Below are positions 19,522 to 30,428 of a DNA stretch of 64,000 nt, piece after piece; within the stretch, counting starts at the first letter, position 1; each line of letters starts with the position of its first letter. Under the pieces are notes generated by a model, which was not told where the DNA came from, searched no databases, and saw only the letters and a list, made by a program, of their open reading frames with translations. Source of the stretch: Ectopseudomonas mendocina (GTDB lineage: Bacteria > Pseudomonadota > Gammaproteobacteria > Pseudomonadales > Pseudomonadaceae); assembly GCF_016008875.1 (NCBI RefSeq), contig NZ_JADTQG010000009.1:124001-188000 (forward strand), written 5' to 3'. The position numbers were made by a program, and so were the translations under genes.

Positions 19522-20709
19522 ATGGCAACGGTAGACCGCTGGCTGCTGCCAGATGGCATCGAAGAAGTACTGCCGCCGGAAGCGGCGCGCATCGAGGCGG
19601 CACGCCGCCAGGTGCTGGATCTGTTCCAACGTTGGGGTTACGAATTCGTCGTCACCCCCCATATCGAGTACCTGGAATCCCTGCTGACTGGCGCCGGCCA
19701 GGATCTCGACCTGCGCACCTTCAAGGTCACCGATCCGCTATCCGGTCGGCAAATGGGCTTTCGTGCCGACATCACCCCGCAGGTGGCGCGTATCGATGCC
19801 CATACCCTGCGCCGTGAAGGTCCGAGCCGTCTGTGCTACGCCGGCAGCGTGCTGCACGCTCAGCCGCGCGCGCTGACCACCTCGCGCAGTCCCATCCAGC
19901 TGGGCGCCGAGCTCTATGGCGACGCCAGCCCGGCCAGCGATATCGAGGTGATCAGCCTGCTGGTCGAGACCCTCGAACTCGCTGCGGTGCCGGATGTGCA
20001 CATGGACCTCGGTCATGTCGGCATCTATCGCGGCCTGGCGCGCGCCGCTGGTTTGTCCGGCGAAGCCGAGCAGCAGCTGTTCGATGCGCTGCAGCGCAAG
20101 GCCATGGATGAGATCGAGTCCCTGACCGCAGCGTTGCCGGCTGGTCTGGGCAGCATGCTGCGTTCGCTGGCCGAGCTGTGCGGCGGGCGCGAGGTGCTGG
20201 ACCTGGCCCAGGCGGCACTGGTCGAGGCGCCGGATGCGGTGCATGCTGCGCTCGATGAACTGGTGGCCATCGCCGATGCGCTGGAGCTGCGTTATCCCGA
20301 GCTGCCGCTGTATTTCGACTTGGGCGAGCTGCGCGGCTACAACTATCACACCGGCGTGGTGTTCGCGGCGTTCGTGCCGGGCGAGGGCGGTGCCATCGCT
20401 CAGGGCGGCCGTTACGACGATACCGGCGCGGTGTTCGGTCGGGCTCGTCCGGCGACCGGCTTCTCCACTGACCTGAAGACCCTGGTGACCCTGGGGGATA
20501 TGCGTCTGGATGAAACGATCAGCGGCGTCTGGGCGCCGGATAATCATGACCTCTATCTGTGGCAGGCCGTTCGTCGTCTGCGTGGTGAGGGTGAGCGCGT
20601 GGTACAGGCGCTACCCGGGCAGAGCGAGGCGGATGCGCGCGAAGCAGGCTGTGACCGTCTGCTGACGCTGCGCGATGGACGTTGGCAGGTGGCGCCCCTG
20701 GCGTCCTGA
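19522..20709 (+). CDS. hisZ: ATP phosphoribosyltransferase regulatory subunit HisZ
   Basis: Class II aminoacyl-tRNA synthetase-like protein that activates and gives histidine feedback control to the short form of HisG. 395 residues, [18 protein letters not shown], with histidyl-tRNA synthetase-like motifs ([45 protein letters not shown]) but no C-terminal anticodon-binding domain, which separates it from HisS. The GGGGAATGGCGAA upstream supports this start. It is 57 bp before purA. Confidence 0.93.
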   Translation: MATVDRWLLPDGIEEVLPPEAARIEAARRQVLDLFQRWGYEFVVTPHIEYLESLLTGAGQDLDLRTFKVTDPLSGRQMGFRADITPQVARIDAHTLRREGPSRLCYAGSVLHAQPRALTTSRSPIQLGAELYGDASPASDIEVISLLVETLELAAVPDVHMDLGHVGIYRGLARAAGLSGEAEQQLFDALQRKAMDEIESLTAALPAGLGSMLRSLAELCGGREVLDLAQAALVEAPDAVHAALDELVAIADALELRYPELPLYFDLGELRGYNYHTGVVFAAFVPGEGGAIAQGGRYDDTGAVFGRARPATGFSTDLKTLVTLGDMRLDETISGVWAPDNHDLYLWQAVRRLRGEGERVVQALPGQSEADAREAGCDRLLTLRDGRWQVAPLAS

Positions 20710-22062
<1,353 letters not shown>

Positions 22063-22084
22063 TCGCTGTTGTCGAGCTGAAAGA

Positions 22085-22106
22085 GCCGCCTTCGGGCGGC
22101 TTTTTT
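22085..22106 (+). terminator. Intrinsic terminator of purA
   Basis: GCCGCC-TTCG-GGCGGC stem with a stable tetraloop, followed by six T. Confidence 0.93.
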
Positions 22107-22225
22107 GTGGCTGGCTGTTATCGCAGGTCGCTGGCATTGTTGTGTGAATCTGCAGCCATAATGCGGGCTCTCGTTGGTTTACTGCTGTCTGCTCCGTGGG
22201 TCGTGGGCACGCGCCTTGCTTGCAC

Positions 22226-22252
22226 TCAATAAATCCCGGAAGTCGCCGTTAT
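22226..22252 (+). promoter_or_regulatory. Weak sigma-28-like site before the chemoreceptor gene
   Basis: TCAA, 15 bases, then GCCGTTAT: 9 of 12 matches to the flagellar consensus with correct spacing, 30 bp before the receptor start. Many Pseudomonas receptors are FliA-dependent, so it is plausible but unproven. Confidence 0.3.
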
Positions 22253-22282
22253 AGCTGTTACGGTCGTTGAGGAGTGTCCCCA

Positions 22283-24217
22283 GTGTTCGCCATCGTTTCC
22301 ATGTTGCGCAGCCGCCTGCTGCGCCCGGTGTTCGTCGCGCTTGGCCTGGCCATGTTGGTGCAGGTGGGGCTGGCGGTGTGGTTGATGAGGGCGTCGGTCG
22401 ACGGCATGGTCGAGGACCTGGCGCAGCGCCTTGGCGGTGAAAGTCGCCGTCTGGGCGAAGAGTTGGGCATGGCCGAGCGTGAGATGAGCCAGGGGCTTGC
22501 GACGCTCGCGAGCAGTACGCGTACGCGCCTGGGTGAAGGCCTTTCCGGCCAATTGAAGGACGAGCAGGCGCAACTGCGCGTGGTGCTGGAGGGTAATCTC
22601 AAGCAATCCGGTCAGGCGCTGGCGCAATTGTTGGCCGGTGTGGCGCCCAAGTCCATCTGGGATCTGGACATTCCGGCACTCACCGCGCTGACGCGAATCG
22701 CCCAGCAGGACCCGGCGGTGCTGTTCGCCATCATCTATGACGCCGAAGGCAAGCGTTTGACGCGCAACTTCAACCGCAGCAATGCGCAGGTGCGCGAGTT
22801 GGTCGCGGCGGGGCAGGGCGACTCGCCGCTGGACAGATTGGTGGATGCCGCCTCGCGTGATTCGCGCGTCTATGTGGTCGAGGCCGACATCAATCCGATG
22901 GGGGCGTCGATCGGCAAGGTGCAGATGGGGTTGTCGCTGGATGTCGTCGAGCGTGAGCTGACTGCGCTCGATGGCCGCTTTGCGGCGCTGGTCAGTGGTG
23001 CGGGAGAGTTGGTCGACAGCAGCCTGGCGGGCGCTTCCGAGGAGGCGACTCGGGCGTTGCGCGCGCGTTTGCAATCTGCCGAGCGCTACACCCAGGAAAT
23101 GGCACGCAACGGTGGTGAGTCGGTGCGTATCGCGGCGGATTCCCTGCGCTGGAACATTGCGCTGGGGCTGCTGGTGGTCGGTGCTCTGGCGATGCTGGTA
23201 GTGGCGTTGGTGCTGGGGTGGCGGGTGCTGAGCCGCTTGCGTCTGCTCAGTGCAGCGCTCAATGACCTGGCGGCGGGCGAGGGGGATCTGACGCGGCGCG
23301 TGAGTATCGACAGCCAGGACGAGGTCGGCGAGATGGCCGATGCCGTCAATCGCTTTATCGCCAAGCTGCAGCCCATCGTGCGTGAGTCGGGTGAAGTGGC
23401 CCTGCGTACCGGTGAGCAGATTCGCAGTCTGACCCAGCGCGGCGTGGCGGCTGAAGCAGCTGCCGGGCGGCAGCGCGACGAGGTGGCGGGCAGTCTGCAG
23501 GCGCTGGAGCAGATGGCTGACGAGGCGCAGTCGGAGAGCCAGTCGATGCAGGAAGCGTTGCAGCGCGTCGATAGCATCCGTCAGGCAGCGCACGAGAACG
23601 CTGCTATTGCGCAGCGCCTGTCGACCCTGATCGAAGGCCTGGTCGCGCGCGTGGCGGATGGCTCGGCGGTGATCGAACGCCTGGCCAAGCAGAGCGAGCA
23701 GATCGAGGTGGTGCTGACGGTGATTCAGTCCATCGCCGAGCAGACCAATTTGCTGGCGCTCAATGCCGCCATCGAGGCGGCGCGCGCTGGCGAGAGCGGG
23801 CGAGGTTTCGCTGTGGTGGCTGACGAGGTACGCGCGCTGGCGAGCAAGACCCAGCAGTCCACCGGCGATATTCAGACCCACATTGCAGCCCTGCAGCGTG
23901 GCGCGCAGGAGGCCGTAGCCGCTATCGCTCAGGCGGGCGCGCAAGGTGGCGAAGGCTTGCAGGTGCTGCGCGACAGTGCGCGCCTGCAACAGTCGGTGCA
24001 GCAGTCGGTCGACGAGGTGCATGGCGCCATCAATGCGGCGACGCAGGCGGCGGCTCATCAGGCCGAGGGCGCCGGCGCGGTACGTGGGCGCGTCGAGATC
24101 ATCCACGCCGAGGCGCAGCGTGCGGCCGAGGCGGTGACGGCAATCGCCGGCAATGCGCGTGCACTGGACGAGCTGGCGGCACAGCTCAAGGCCAGCCTGG
24201 GGCAGTTCAGGGTCTAG
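22283..24217 (+). CDS. Methyl-accepting chemotaxis protein
   Basis: Transmembrane chemoreceptor of about 644 residues. TM1 at about 14-37 ([19 protein letters not shown]), a periplasmic sensor region of about 250 residues with no recognised ligand fold, TM2 at about 291-313 ([22 protein letters not shown]), HAMP at about 315-365, and a cytoplasmic signalling domain with the hairpin tip [21 protein letters not shown] near 486. It has no C-terminal CheR-tether pentapeptide. GTG 22283 is 8 bases after TGAGGAG; GTG 22274 overlaps that site and is less likely. From memory PAO1 has no receptor gene between purA and rnr, so this may be a lineage-specific addition. Confidence 0.92.
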   Translation: MFAIVSMLRSRLLRPVFVALGLAMLVQVGLAVWLMRASVDGMVEDLAQRLGGESRRLGEELGMAEREMSQGLATLASSTRTRLGEGLSGQLKDEQAQLRVVLEGNLKQSGQALAQLLAGVAPKSIWDLDIPALTALTRIAQQDPAVLFAIIYDAEGKRLTRNFNRSNAQVRELVAAGQGDSPLDRLVDAASRDSRVYVVEADINPMGASIGKVQMGLSLDVVERELTALDGRFAALVSGAGELVDSSLAGASEEATRALRARLQSAERYTQEMARNGGESVRIAADSLRWNIALGLLVVGALAMLVVALVLGWRVLSRLRLLSAALNDLAAGEGDLTRRVSIDSQDEVGEMADAVNRFIAKLQPIVRESGEVALRTGEQIRSLTQRGVAAEAAAGRQRDEVAGSLQALEQMADEAQSESQSMQEALQRVDSIRQAAHENAAIAQRLSTLIEGLVARVADGSAVIERLAKQSEQIEVVLTVIQSIAEQTNLLALNAAIEAARAGESGRGFAVVADEVRALASKTQQSTGDIQTHIAALQRGAQEAVAAIAQAGAQGGEGLQVLRDSARLQQSVQQSVDEVHGAINAATQAAAHQAEGAGAVRGRVEIIHAEAQRAAEAVTAIAGNARALDELAAQLKASLGQFRV

Positions 24218-24227
24218 AGAGGATTGC

Positions 24228-24290
24228 TGTGGGAGCGAGCTCTGCTCGCGAAGCTTTTGCCTGGCAAGAGTTCGCGAGCAGAACTCGCGC
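24228..24290. repeat. REP-like inverted repeat, GGGAGCGAGCTCTGCTCGCGAA type
   Basis: GTGGGAGCGAGCTCTGCTCGCGAA is followed by an inverted counterpart TTCGCGAGCAGAACTCGC. The arrangement is that of the TGTGGGAGCGRRYYYRYTCGCGAA class of Pseudomonas intergenic repeats. Lies just after the chemoreceptor stop. Confidence 0.75.
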
Positions 24291-24311
24291 GTGCGGTTTT
24301 TTCCAGGCAAT

Positions 24312-24341
24312 AAAAAACCGAGCCATTCGACTCGGTTTTTT
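24312..24341. terminator. Bidirectional intrinsic terminator
   Basis: AAAAAACCGAG and CTCGGTTTTTT form an 11-bp stem with an 8-base loop. T-runs occur on both strands, so it can end the plus-strand receptor transcript and the minus-strand tRNA-Leu transcript, whose 3' end is only 7 bases away. Confidence 0.88.
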
Positions 24342-24347
24342 GAAATT

Positions 24348-24434
24348 TGGTGCCCAGGAGAAGACTCGAACTTCCACGGCCGTTAAGCCACTGATACCTG
24401 AAACCAGCGCGTCTACCAATTCCGCCACCTGGGC
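24348..24434 (-). tRNA. tRNA-Leu (anticodon CAG), copy 2 of the tandem
   Basis: 87 nt including an encoded CCA. Acceptor GCCCAGG pairs with CCTGGGC, discriminator A. The D region has GGCGGAATTGGTAGACGC typical of tRNA-Leu; the anticodon stem CTGGT/ATCAG frames the loop TTCAGGT, giving CAG, which reads CUG. A long variable arm and GTTCGAGTC T-loop follow. Identical in sequence to the copy at 24517-24603. Confidence 0.96.
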
Positions 24435-24516
24435 ACTGCAGCAATGTTCGTCGTTACCGACACGGAGCGTTGCATCCGTATTTGCAAAGTGGGTTATCAA
24501 ACCACTTCACGAAATT

Positions 24517-24603
24517 TGGTGCCCAGGAGAAGACTCGAACTTCCACGGCCGTTAAGCCACTGATACCTGAAACCAGCGCGTCTACCAATTCCGCCACCTG
24601 GGC
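24517..24603 (-). tRNA. tRNA-Leu (anticodon CAG), copy 1 of the tandem
   Basis: Same 87-nt sequence, structure and encoded CCA as the copy at 24348-24434. Being nearer to the promoter at 24667-24695, it is the first gene of the minus-strand tRNA transcript; 82 bp of spacer separate the two. Confidence 0.96.
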
Positions 24604-24666
24604 ACTGAAACCGATGATTCCTCATCTGCTTCGTGTTACAACGTCTGCTTGACGCTGTGGGCGCGA

Positions 24667-24695
24667 ACTATACGGGCGGGCATTTGCCTTGTAAA
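24667..24695 (-). promoter_or_regulatory. Promoter of the tandem tRNA-Leu genes
   Basis: On the minus strand TTTACA (24690-24695), a 17-base spacer, then TATAGT (24667-24672). It is followed by a GC-rich discriminator (TCGCGCCC), which is the usual sign of a stringently controlled stable-RNA promoter. It lies 64 bp before the first tRNA. Confidence 0.75.
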
Positions 24696-24810
24696 CCCCT
24701 GACCGTAAAAAAATTATTGTCGCCGGAAAAGCTGCCGTGAATGCCGTTTTCGCGCTTCAATAGGCAGATGGCATACACCTTTATACATAAGCATAGGTAA
24801 TCCTTCCTAC

Positions 24811-27297
24811 ATGGCCGATTGGCAATCCCTCGATCCCGAGGCCGCCCGCGAGGCGGAAAAATACGACAACCCCATCCCCAGCCGCGAACTGATCCTGGCC
24901 CATCTGGCCGAGCGTGGTTCGCCTGCCAGCCGTGAGCAACTGGTCGAAGAGTTCGGTCTCGACACCGACGACCAACTCGAAGCGCTGCGCCGCCGACTGC
25001 GCGCCATGGAGCGCGACGGTCAGCTTATCTATACCCGTCGTGGCACTTACGCCCCGGTGGACAAGCTCGACCTGATCTGCGGGCGCATCAGCGGTCACCG
25101 CGACGGTTTCGGCTTCCTCGTGCCGGACGACGGCAGTGACGACCTGTTCCTCAGCCCGGCGCAGATGCGCCTGGTGTTCGATCGTGATCGTGCGTTGGTG
25201 CGGGTGGCGGGTTTTGATCGCCGTGGTCGCCGTGAAGGCGGCATCGTCGAGGTGATCGAACGCGCTCATGAGAGCATCGTCGGCCGTTACTACGAAGAGA
25301 ACGGTATCGGCTTCGTCGTCGCCGACAATCCCAAGATCCAGCAGGAAGTGCTGGTCACGCCGGGCCGCACCGCCGGGGCACGCATCGGTCAGTTCGTCGA
25401 GATCAAGATCACCCACTGGCCGACCCAGCGCTTCCAGCCGCAGGGCGATATCGTCGAGGTGATCGGCAACTACATGGCGCCGGGCATGGAGATCGACGTA
25501 GCGCTGCGTAGCTACGATATCCCGCACGTCTGGCCCGAAGGCGTGATCAAGGAAGCGCGCAAGCTCAAGCCTGAAGTGGAAGAGAAGGACAAGGAGAAGC
25601 GCGTCGACCTGCGTCATCTGCCCTTCGTCACCATCGACGGCGAAGACGCCCGCGACTTCGACGACGCCGTGTACTGCGAGAAGAACAGCAGCCGCTGGAA
25701 GCTGTTCTCCGGCGGCTGGAAGCTCTATGTGGCCATCGCCGACGTATCGCACTACGTCAAGGTCGGTTCGGCGCTGGACGCCGAGGCGGTCGAGCGTGGC
25801 AACTCGGTGTATTTCCCCGAGCGCGTCGTGCCGATGCTGCCGGAGGAGCTGTCCAACGGTCTGTGCTCGCTCAACCCGCATGTCGATCGCCTGGCCATGG
25901 TCTGCGAAATGACCATGTCCAAGAGCGGCCAGATGGTCGACTACAAGTTCTACGAGGCGGTGATCCACTCCCATGCGCGCCTGACCTACAACAAGGTCAG
26001 CCTGATGCTGGAAGATCCCAAGAGCAGCGAGGGCAAATCCCTGCGCAGCGAGTACAAGGAAGTCCTGCCGCACCTCAACCAGCTCTATGCGCTGTATCAG
26101 GTGCTGGTCGCGGCCCGTCACGAGCGCGGCGCCATCGATTTCGAGACGCAGGAGACGCGCATCGTCTTCGGCACCGATCGCAAGATCGACGAGATCCGCC
26201 CGACCCAGCGCAACGATGCGCACAAGCTGATCGAGGAGTGCATGCTGGCCGCCAACGTGGCCACCGCGCGCTTCATGCAGGATCACGAGATTCCTTCGCT
26301 GTACCGCGTGCACGACGGCCCGCCGCTGGAGCGCCTGGAGAAGCTCAAGGCCTTCCTCGGCGAGCTGGGTCTGTCGCTGCAGCGTGGCAAGTCCAAGGAC
26401 GGCCCGTCGCCCAAGGACTATCAGCGTCTGCTGGAAAGCATCCGCGAGCGTCCGGACTATCACCTGATTCAGACCGTGATGCTGCGGTCGTTGAGCCAGG
26501 CGGTGTACAGCGCGCAGAACGAAGGGCACTTCGGCCTGAACTACGAGGCCTATACCCACTTCACCTCGCCGATCCGTCGCTACCCCGATCTGCTGGTGCA
26601 CCGCGCCATTCGCAGCGTGATCCGTTCCAAGCGCGAAACCAAGCACGTGGAACGTGCCGGTGCGGCGACCATGCCCAAGGCGCGCATCTATCCCTACGAC
26701 GAAGCGACCCTGGAAAAACTCGGCGAGCAGTGCTCGATGACGGAGCGCCGTGCCGACGAGGCGACTCGTGACGTGGTCAACTGGCTCAAGTGCGAGTTCA
26801 TGCAGGATCGCGTCGGCGAGACCTTCGAGGGCGTGATCACGGCGGTGACCGGCTTCGGCATCTTCGTCGAGCTGCGTGACATCTACGTCGAGGGCCTGGT
26901 GCACGTGACCGCGCTGCCGGCCGACTACTATCACTTCGATCCGGTTCACCATCGCCTGTCCGGCGAGCGCAGCGGCCGCAGCTTCCGCCTTGGCGATAGC
27001 GTCGAGGTCAAGGTGATGCGCGTCGATCTGGACGAGCGCAAGATCGATTTCGAACTGAGCCAGGGCAAGACCGGCAAGGACGATGATGCGCGCCGTAGCG
27101 GTAAGTCTCGCGGCATGGGCAATACCGATGTGCAGAAAAGCCGCGAAGTGAAGAAGGCCCTGCTCGACAGCGCCAAGAAAGGTGGCGGCAAGGCGCCGGC
27201 GAAGAAACCCTCCGGCCATCGCAAGGGTGCGCCGGCGCCCAAGGGCAAGGCCGAGGCGAGTGGCAGCAAGCCGAGCAAGCGTAAGGCGAAACGATGA
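24811..27297 (+). CDS. rnr: Ribonuclease R
   Basis: Processive 3'-5' exoribonuclease that degrades structured RNA and takes part in trans-translation and cold adaptation. 828 residues: winged-helix N-terminus (SRELILAHLAERGSPASREQL), two cold-shock domains (about 75-240), RNB catalytic domain (about 270-600) with the metal-binding DGEDARDFDDAVY, S1 domain (about 660-745) and a Lys/Ala-rich basic tail from about 750. The start at 24811 matches the conserved MADWQSLDPEAAREAEKYDNP beginning. It overlaps rlmB in ATGA. Confidence 0.96.
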   Translation: MADWQSLDPEAAREAEKYDNPIPSRELILAHLAERGSPASREQLVEEFGLDTDDQLEALRRRLRAMERDGQLIYTRRGTYAPVDKLDLICGRISGHRDGFGFLVPDDGSDDLFLSPAQMRLVFDRDRALVRVAGFDRRGRREGGIVEVIERAHESIVGRYYEENGIGFVVADNPKIQQEVLVTPGRTAGARIGQFVEIKITHWPTQRFQPQGDIVEVIGNYMAPGMEIDVALRSYDIPHVWPEGVIKEARKLKPEVEEKDKEKRVDLRHLPFVTIDGEDARDFDDAVYCEKNSSRWKLFSGGWKLYVAIADVSHYVKVGSALDAEAVERGNSVYFPERVVPMLPEELSNGLCSLNPHVDRLAMVCEMTMSKSGQMVDYKFYEAVIHSHARLTYNKVSLMLEDPKSSEGKSLRSEYKEVLPHLNQLYALYQVLVAARHERGAIDFETQETRIVFGTDRKIDEIRPTQRNDAHKLIEECMLAANVATARFMQDHEIPSLYRVHDGPPLERLEKLKAFLGELGLSLQRGKSKDGPSPKDYQRLLESIRERPDYHLIQTVMLRSLSQAVYSAQNEGHFGLNYEAYTHFTSPIRRYPDLLVHRAIRSVIRSKRETKHVERAGAATMPKARIYPYDEATLEKLGEQCSMTERRADEATRDVVNWLKCEFMQDRVGETFEGVITAVTGFGIFVELRDIYVEGLVHVTALPADYYHFDPVHHRLSGERSGRSFRLGDSVEVKVMRVDLDERKIDFELSQGKTGKDDDARRSGKSRGMGNTDVQKSREVKKALLDSAKKGGGKAPAKKPSGHRKGAPAPKGKAEASGSKPSKRKAKR

Positions 27298-28037
27298 GTC
27301 AGCTGGAAAAGGTTTACGGCGTGCATGCCGTGGAGGCGCTGCTGCGCCACCACCCCAAGCGGGTCAAGCAACTGTGGCTGGCCGAGAGCCGCCAGGCGCC
27401 ACGCATCCAGCCGATGCTGGAGCTGGCGGCGCAGCATCGCGTGCCGGTCGGGCACAAGGAGCGCCAGGAGCTGGACGAGTGGGCCGAAGGCGTGCACCAG
27501 GGCGTGGTCGCCGAGGTCAGCCCGAGCCAGGTCTGGGGTGAGAACATGCTCGACGAACTGCTCGAGCGTAGCGAGGGCGTACCGCTGCTGCTGGTGCTCG
27601 ACGGCGTGACCGACCCGCACAACCTGGGCGCCTGCCTGCGTACCGCCGATGCGGCGAGTGCGCTGGCGGTGATCGTGCCGAAGGACAAGTCCGCCACCCT
27701 CAATGCCACTGTGCGCAAGGTGGCCTGCGGCGCGGCGGAGGTGATTCCGCTGGTCGCCGTGACCAACCTGGCGCGCACCTTGGAAAAACTGCAGAAGAAG
27801 GGCCTTTGGGTGGTCGGCACCGCCGGCGAGGCCGAGCAGGAGTTGTACCAGCTCGACATGACCGGCCCGACGGTGCTGGTCATGGGCGCCGAGGGCAAGG
27901 GCATGCGCCGCCTGACCCGCGAGCACTGCGATTACCTGGTCAAGCTGCCCATGGGCGGCAGCGTCAGCAGTCTCAACGTCTCCGTCGCGACCGGCGTCTG
28001 TCTGTTCGAGGCGGTGCGGCAGAGGAAAGGTAAGTAA
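27294..28037 (+). CDS. rlmB: 23S rRNA (guanosine-2'-O-)-methyltransferase RlmB
   Basis: SPOUT-class methyltransferase of G2251 in 23S rRNA. 247 residues: L30e-like substrate-binding N-domain (about 1-70) and a knotted SpoU domain with DPHNLGACLRTADA, VMGAEGKGMRRL and LPMGGSVSSLNVSVATG. Starts at the ATGA overlap with the rnr stop, so the two are translated together. Confidence 0.95.
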   Translation: MSQLEKVYGVHAVEALLRHHPKRVKQLWLAESRQAPRIQPMLELAAQHRVPVGHKERQELDEWAEGVHQGVVAEVSPSQVWGENMLDELLERSEGVPLLLVLDGVTDPHNLGACLRTADAASALAVIVPKDKSATLNATVRKVACGAAEVIPLVAVTNLARTLEKLQKKGLWVVGTAGEAEQELYQLDMTGPTVLVMGAEGKGMRRLTREHCDYLVKLPMGGSVSSLNVSVATGVCLFEAVRQRKGK

Positions 28038-28041
28038 GCGA

Positions 28042-28113
28042 CCTGTAGGCGCGAATTTATTCGCGATGAGTCGATGTCGGCCCATGATCGCGAAATAAAT
28101 TCGCTCCTACAGG
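28042..28113. repeat. REP-like inverted repeat, TGTAGGAGCGAATTTATTCGCG type
   Basis: CCTGTAGGCGCGAATTTATTCGCGAT at the left is mirrored by ATCGCGAAATAAATTCGCTCCTACAGG at the right (ends CCTGTAGG / CCTACAGG). Same family as 57907-57966. It lies between rlmB and the rpsF promoter. Confidence 0.8.
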
Positions 28114-28153
28114 AAGGGCCGGTCGCTGTTGTTCAAATAATCGCCAATTCGCC

Positions 28154-28182
28154 TTGCGCGCGGCGGGGGGCTTCTCTAGAAT
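28154..28182 (+). promoter_or_regulatory. Promoter of the rpsF-rpsR-rplI operon
   Basis: TTGCGC, 17-base spacer, TAGAAT, then a GC-rich TGCGCCCC discriminator like those of growth-rate controlled genes. Leader of about 115 nt to the rpsF start. Confidence 0.6.
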
Positions 28183-28258
28183 TGCGCCCCTTGCTGTGAC
28201 GGCAGGCCTTTTTGCGCCTACCGCCTGGCAAGCTCATCACGAGAAAAACCCACTCCTT

Positions 28259-28282
28259 GCCTGACCACTTTAGTTGGCAGGC
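28259..28282 (+). promoter_or_regulatory. Hairpin in the rpsF leader, possible S6/S18 autoregulatory element
   Basis: GCCTG-A-CCA, loop CTTTAGT, TGG-CAGGC: an 8-bp stem with one bulged A, ending ten bases before the AAGGAG ribosome site of rpsF. Leaders of rpsF operons in many bacteria bind the S6:S18 pair; I cannot confirm the consensus CCG bulge here. Confidence 0.3.
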
Positions 28283-28303
28283 TACAACCCGTAAGGAGCA
28301 TTT

Positions 28304-28726
28304 ATGCGTCATTACGAAATCATCTTTCTGGTTCACCCGGACCAGAGCGAGCAAGTCGGCGGCATGGTCGAGCGTTACACCAAGCTGATCGAAGAAGACG
28401 GTGGCAAGATTCACCGCCTGGAAGACTGGGGCCGTCGTCAGCTGGCTTACGCCATCAACAACGTCCACAAAGCCCACTACGTGATGCTCAACGTAGAGTG
28501 CACCGGCAAGGCCCTGGCCGAGCTGGAAGACAACTTCCGCTACAACGACGCCGTGATCCGTAACCTGGTCATCCGTCGCGACGAGGCCGTCACTGGCCAG
28601 TCCGAGATGCTGAAGGCCGAAGAAAACCGCAGTGAGCGCCGCGAGCGTCGTGAACGTCCTGAAAACGCCGAGTCCAACGACGGCGATGACAGCGACAACA
28701 ACGACAGCGACAACGCTGACGAGTAA
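28304..28726 (+). CDS. rpsF: 30S ribosomal protein S6
   Basis: 140 residues, with the ferredoxin-like S6 fold ([46 protein letters not shown]). The tail after residue 105 is highly charged, first basic ([11 protein letters not shown]) then Asp/Asn-rich and ending DE. Pseudomonad S6 is a substrate for RimK glutamate ligation at its C-terminal Glu, which this protein has. Preceded by AAGGAG at a normal distance. Confidence 0.97.
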   Translation: MRHYEIIFLVHPDQSEQVGGMVERYTKLIEEDGGKIHRLEDWGRRQLAYAINNVHKAHYVMLNVECTGKALAELEDNFRYNDAVIRNLVIRRDEAVTGQSEMLKAEENRSERRERRERPENAESNDGDDSDNNDSDNADE

Positions 28727-28754
28727 TCCACGGATCTATTGAGGAGCCAATCAC

Positions 28755-28985
28755 ATGGCACGTTTCTTCCGTCGTCGTAAATTCTGCCGCTTCACCGCTG
28801 AAGACGTGAAAGAGATCGATTTCAAAGATCTCAACACCCTGAAAGCCTACATCTCGGAAACCGGCAAGATCGTTCCCAGCCGTATCACCGGTACCAAGGC
28901 TCGTTATCAGCGTCAGCTGGCCACCGCTATCAAGCGCGCCCGCTTCCTGGCCCTGCTGCCCTACACCGACAGCCACGGCCGCTGA
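28755..28985 (+). CDS. rpsR: 30S ribosomal protein S18
   Basis: 76 residues, [23 protein letters not shown], ending SHGR, canonical length. 28 bp after rpsF with TGAGGAGC as ribosome site. Confidence 0.98.
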   Translation: MARFFRRRKFCRFTAEDVKEIDFKDLNTLKAYISETGKIVPSRITGTKARYQRQLATAIKRARFLALLPYTDSHGR

Positions 28986-29021
28986 GATCGGATAGTCGAC
29001 AAGCGTTAAGGAATAGATCGC

Positions 29022-29909
29022 ATGCGCGCCCTGGCTGAATACATCATGCGCGGCCGTATGCAGGCCACCCTCGTGGTGGTGGGATCGGCAGCGATGCCGC
29101 TGTTGTTCTGGTTGAGTGCCGCCGCAGGCAGCCTGGTGCTGTTGCGGCGCGGAGCCAGCGATGCCATGGGCATCCTGGCCTGGGCCATGCTGCCGGCGAT
29201 TGCCTGGTGGTATTTCGGCGAGCCGCGCACCTTGCTGGTGCTGGTCGGTGCGCTGAGCCTGGCGTTGTTGTTGCGCGCCAGTTGGACCTGGAACCGCATA
29301 CTGCTGAGCAGTGTGGCGCTGGGCCTGGTGTATGGAGTGGTCCTCGGGGCGGTGTTCCGCGAACCCATCGAGGCCATGGCCGGTGAGCTGCAAAAGCTGC
29401 TGCCGACCATGTTCGACGGGGCTCATCAGCAATTGGCGGTGAGTGAACGCGAGCGTCTCGAGGCGCTGATTGCACCGGTGCTGACCGGATTGCTGGCAGC
29501 CTTGCTGCAGATCCTGAGCTTGCTGAGCCTGATTCTTGGGCGTTACTGGCAGGCCGTGTTGTACAACCCAGGCGGTTTCGGTCGCGAGTTCCGCGCCTTG
29601 AGACTGTCGCTGCCGCAGGCGCTGTTGCTGCTGGCGGGCATGATGCTAGGCCCCAACCTGGGGCCGCAGTTGGCCATGCTCACGCCGCTATGCAGCGTGC
29701 CGTTGCTGTTCGCCGGGATCGCCCTGGTGCACGGTCTGGTGGAGAAGGATGGGCTCGCTCGCTTCTGGCTGGTGGGCATGTACATCACGCTCTTGCTGTT
29801 CATGCAGCTGATCTATCCGCTACTGGTGGTTCTGGCCATCGTCGACAGTCTGTTTGATTTTCGCGGTCGCCTCGCTCGCAAGAGTGGGCCCGCGGACGGT
29901 GAAGGTTAA
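29022..29909 (+). CDS. DUF2232-type polytopic membrane protein
   Basis: 295 residues with about seven to eight hydrophobic segments (for example LLFWLSAAAGSLVLL, LVLVGALSLALLL, LLAALLQILSLLSLILG, ALLLLAGMMLGPNLG, LLLFMQLIYPLLVVLAIV). Sits between rpsR and rplI, as PA4933 does in P. aeruginosa. No function is established; location within a ribosomal operon suggests only co-expression. Confidence 0.85.
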   Translation: MRALAEYIMRGRMQATLVVVGSAAMPLLFWLSAAAGSLVLLRRGASDAMGILAWAMLPAIAWWYFGEPRTLLVLVGALSLALLLRASWTWNRILLSSVALGLVYGVVLGAVFREPIEAMAGELQKLLPTMFDGAHQQLAVSERERLEALIAPVLTGLLAALLQILSLLSLILGRYWQAVLYNPGGFGREFRALRLSLPQALLLLAGMMLGPNLGPQLAMLTPLCSVPLLFAGIALVHGLVEKDGLARFWLVGMYITLLLFMQLIYPLLVVLAIVDSLFDFRGRLARKSGPADGEG

Positions 29910-29930
29910 AAGTTAAGAGGTAAGACCCAA

Positions 29931-30377
29931 ATGGAAGTCATCCTGCTGGAAAAAATCGCCAACCTGGGCAACCTGGGCGACAAAGTGAATGTTAAAGCCG
30001 GTTACGGCCGTAACTTCCTGCTGCCGCAAGGCAAGGCCACCGCTGCTACCGCTGAAAACGTAGCTGCGTTCGAAGCCCGCCGCGCCGAGCTGGAAAAAGC
30101 CGCTGCCGAGAAGAAAGCTTCCGCTGAAGCTCGCGCTGCTCAACTGGCTGAGCTGGAAGTCACCATCACCGCCGTTGCTGGCGATGAAGGCAAGCTGTTC
30201 GGTTCGATCGGTACCCACGACATCGCTGACGCCCTGACCGCCTCCGGCGTTGAAGTGGCCAAGGCCGAAGTTCGTCTGCCCAACGGTACTATCCGTCAGG
30301 TCGGCGAATACGACGTAGCTGTGCACCTGCACACCGACGTCGAAGCCACCGTTAAGGTGATCGTGGTTGCTGCCTAA
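29931..30377 (+). CDS. rplI: 50S ribosomal protein L9
   Basis: 148 residues. N-domain [32 protein letters not shown], the long connecting helix with [25 protein letters not shown] in part, and the C-domain ending in VIVVAA. 21 bp after the DUF2232 gene with AGAGGTAAGA. A strong terminator follows. Confidence 0.97.
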   Translation: MEVILLEKIANLGNLGDKVNVKAGYGRNFLLPQGKATAATAENVAAFEARRAELEKAAAEKKASAEARAAQLAELEVTITAVAGDEGKLFGSIGTHDIADALTASGVEVAKAEVRLPNGTIRQVGEYDVAVHLHTDVEATVKVIVVAA

Positions 30378-30428
30378 TTAAGCAGCCGCCAGGCGGACTT
30401 GCACTCAGGTGCCGGTCTGCTGACAATC

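Noticed and set aside
19522..20709. Histidyl-tRNA synthetase (hisS)
   Set aside because: The C-terminal anticodon-binding domain is absent and the gene lies before purA, as hisZ does in pseudomonads.
24348..24603. tRNA-Leu repeats as attachment sites of an integrated element
   Set aside because: Both copies are complete tRNAs with CCA and there is only 82 bp between them, with no integrase nearby.
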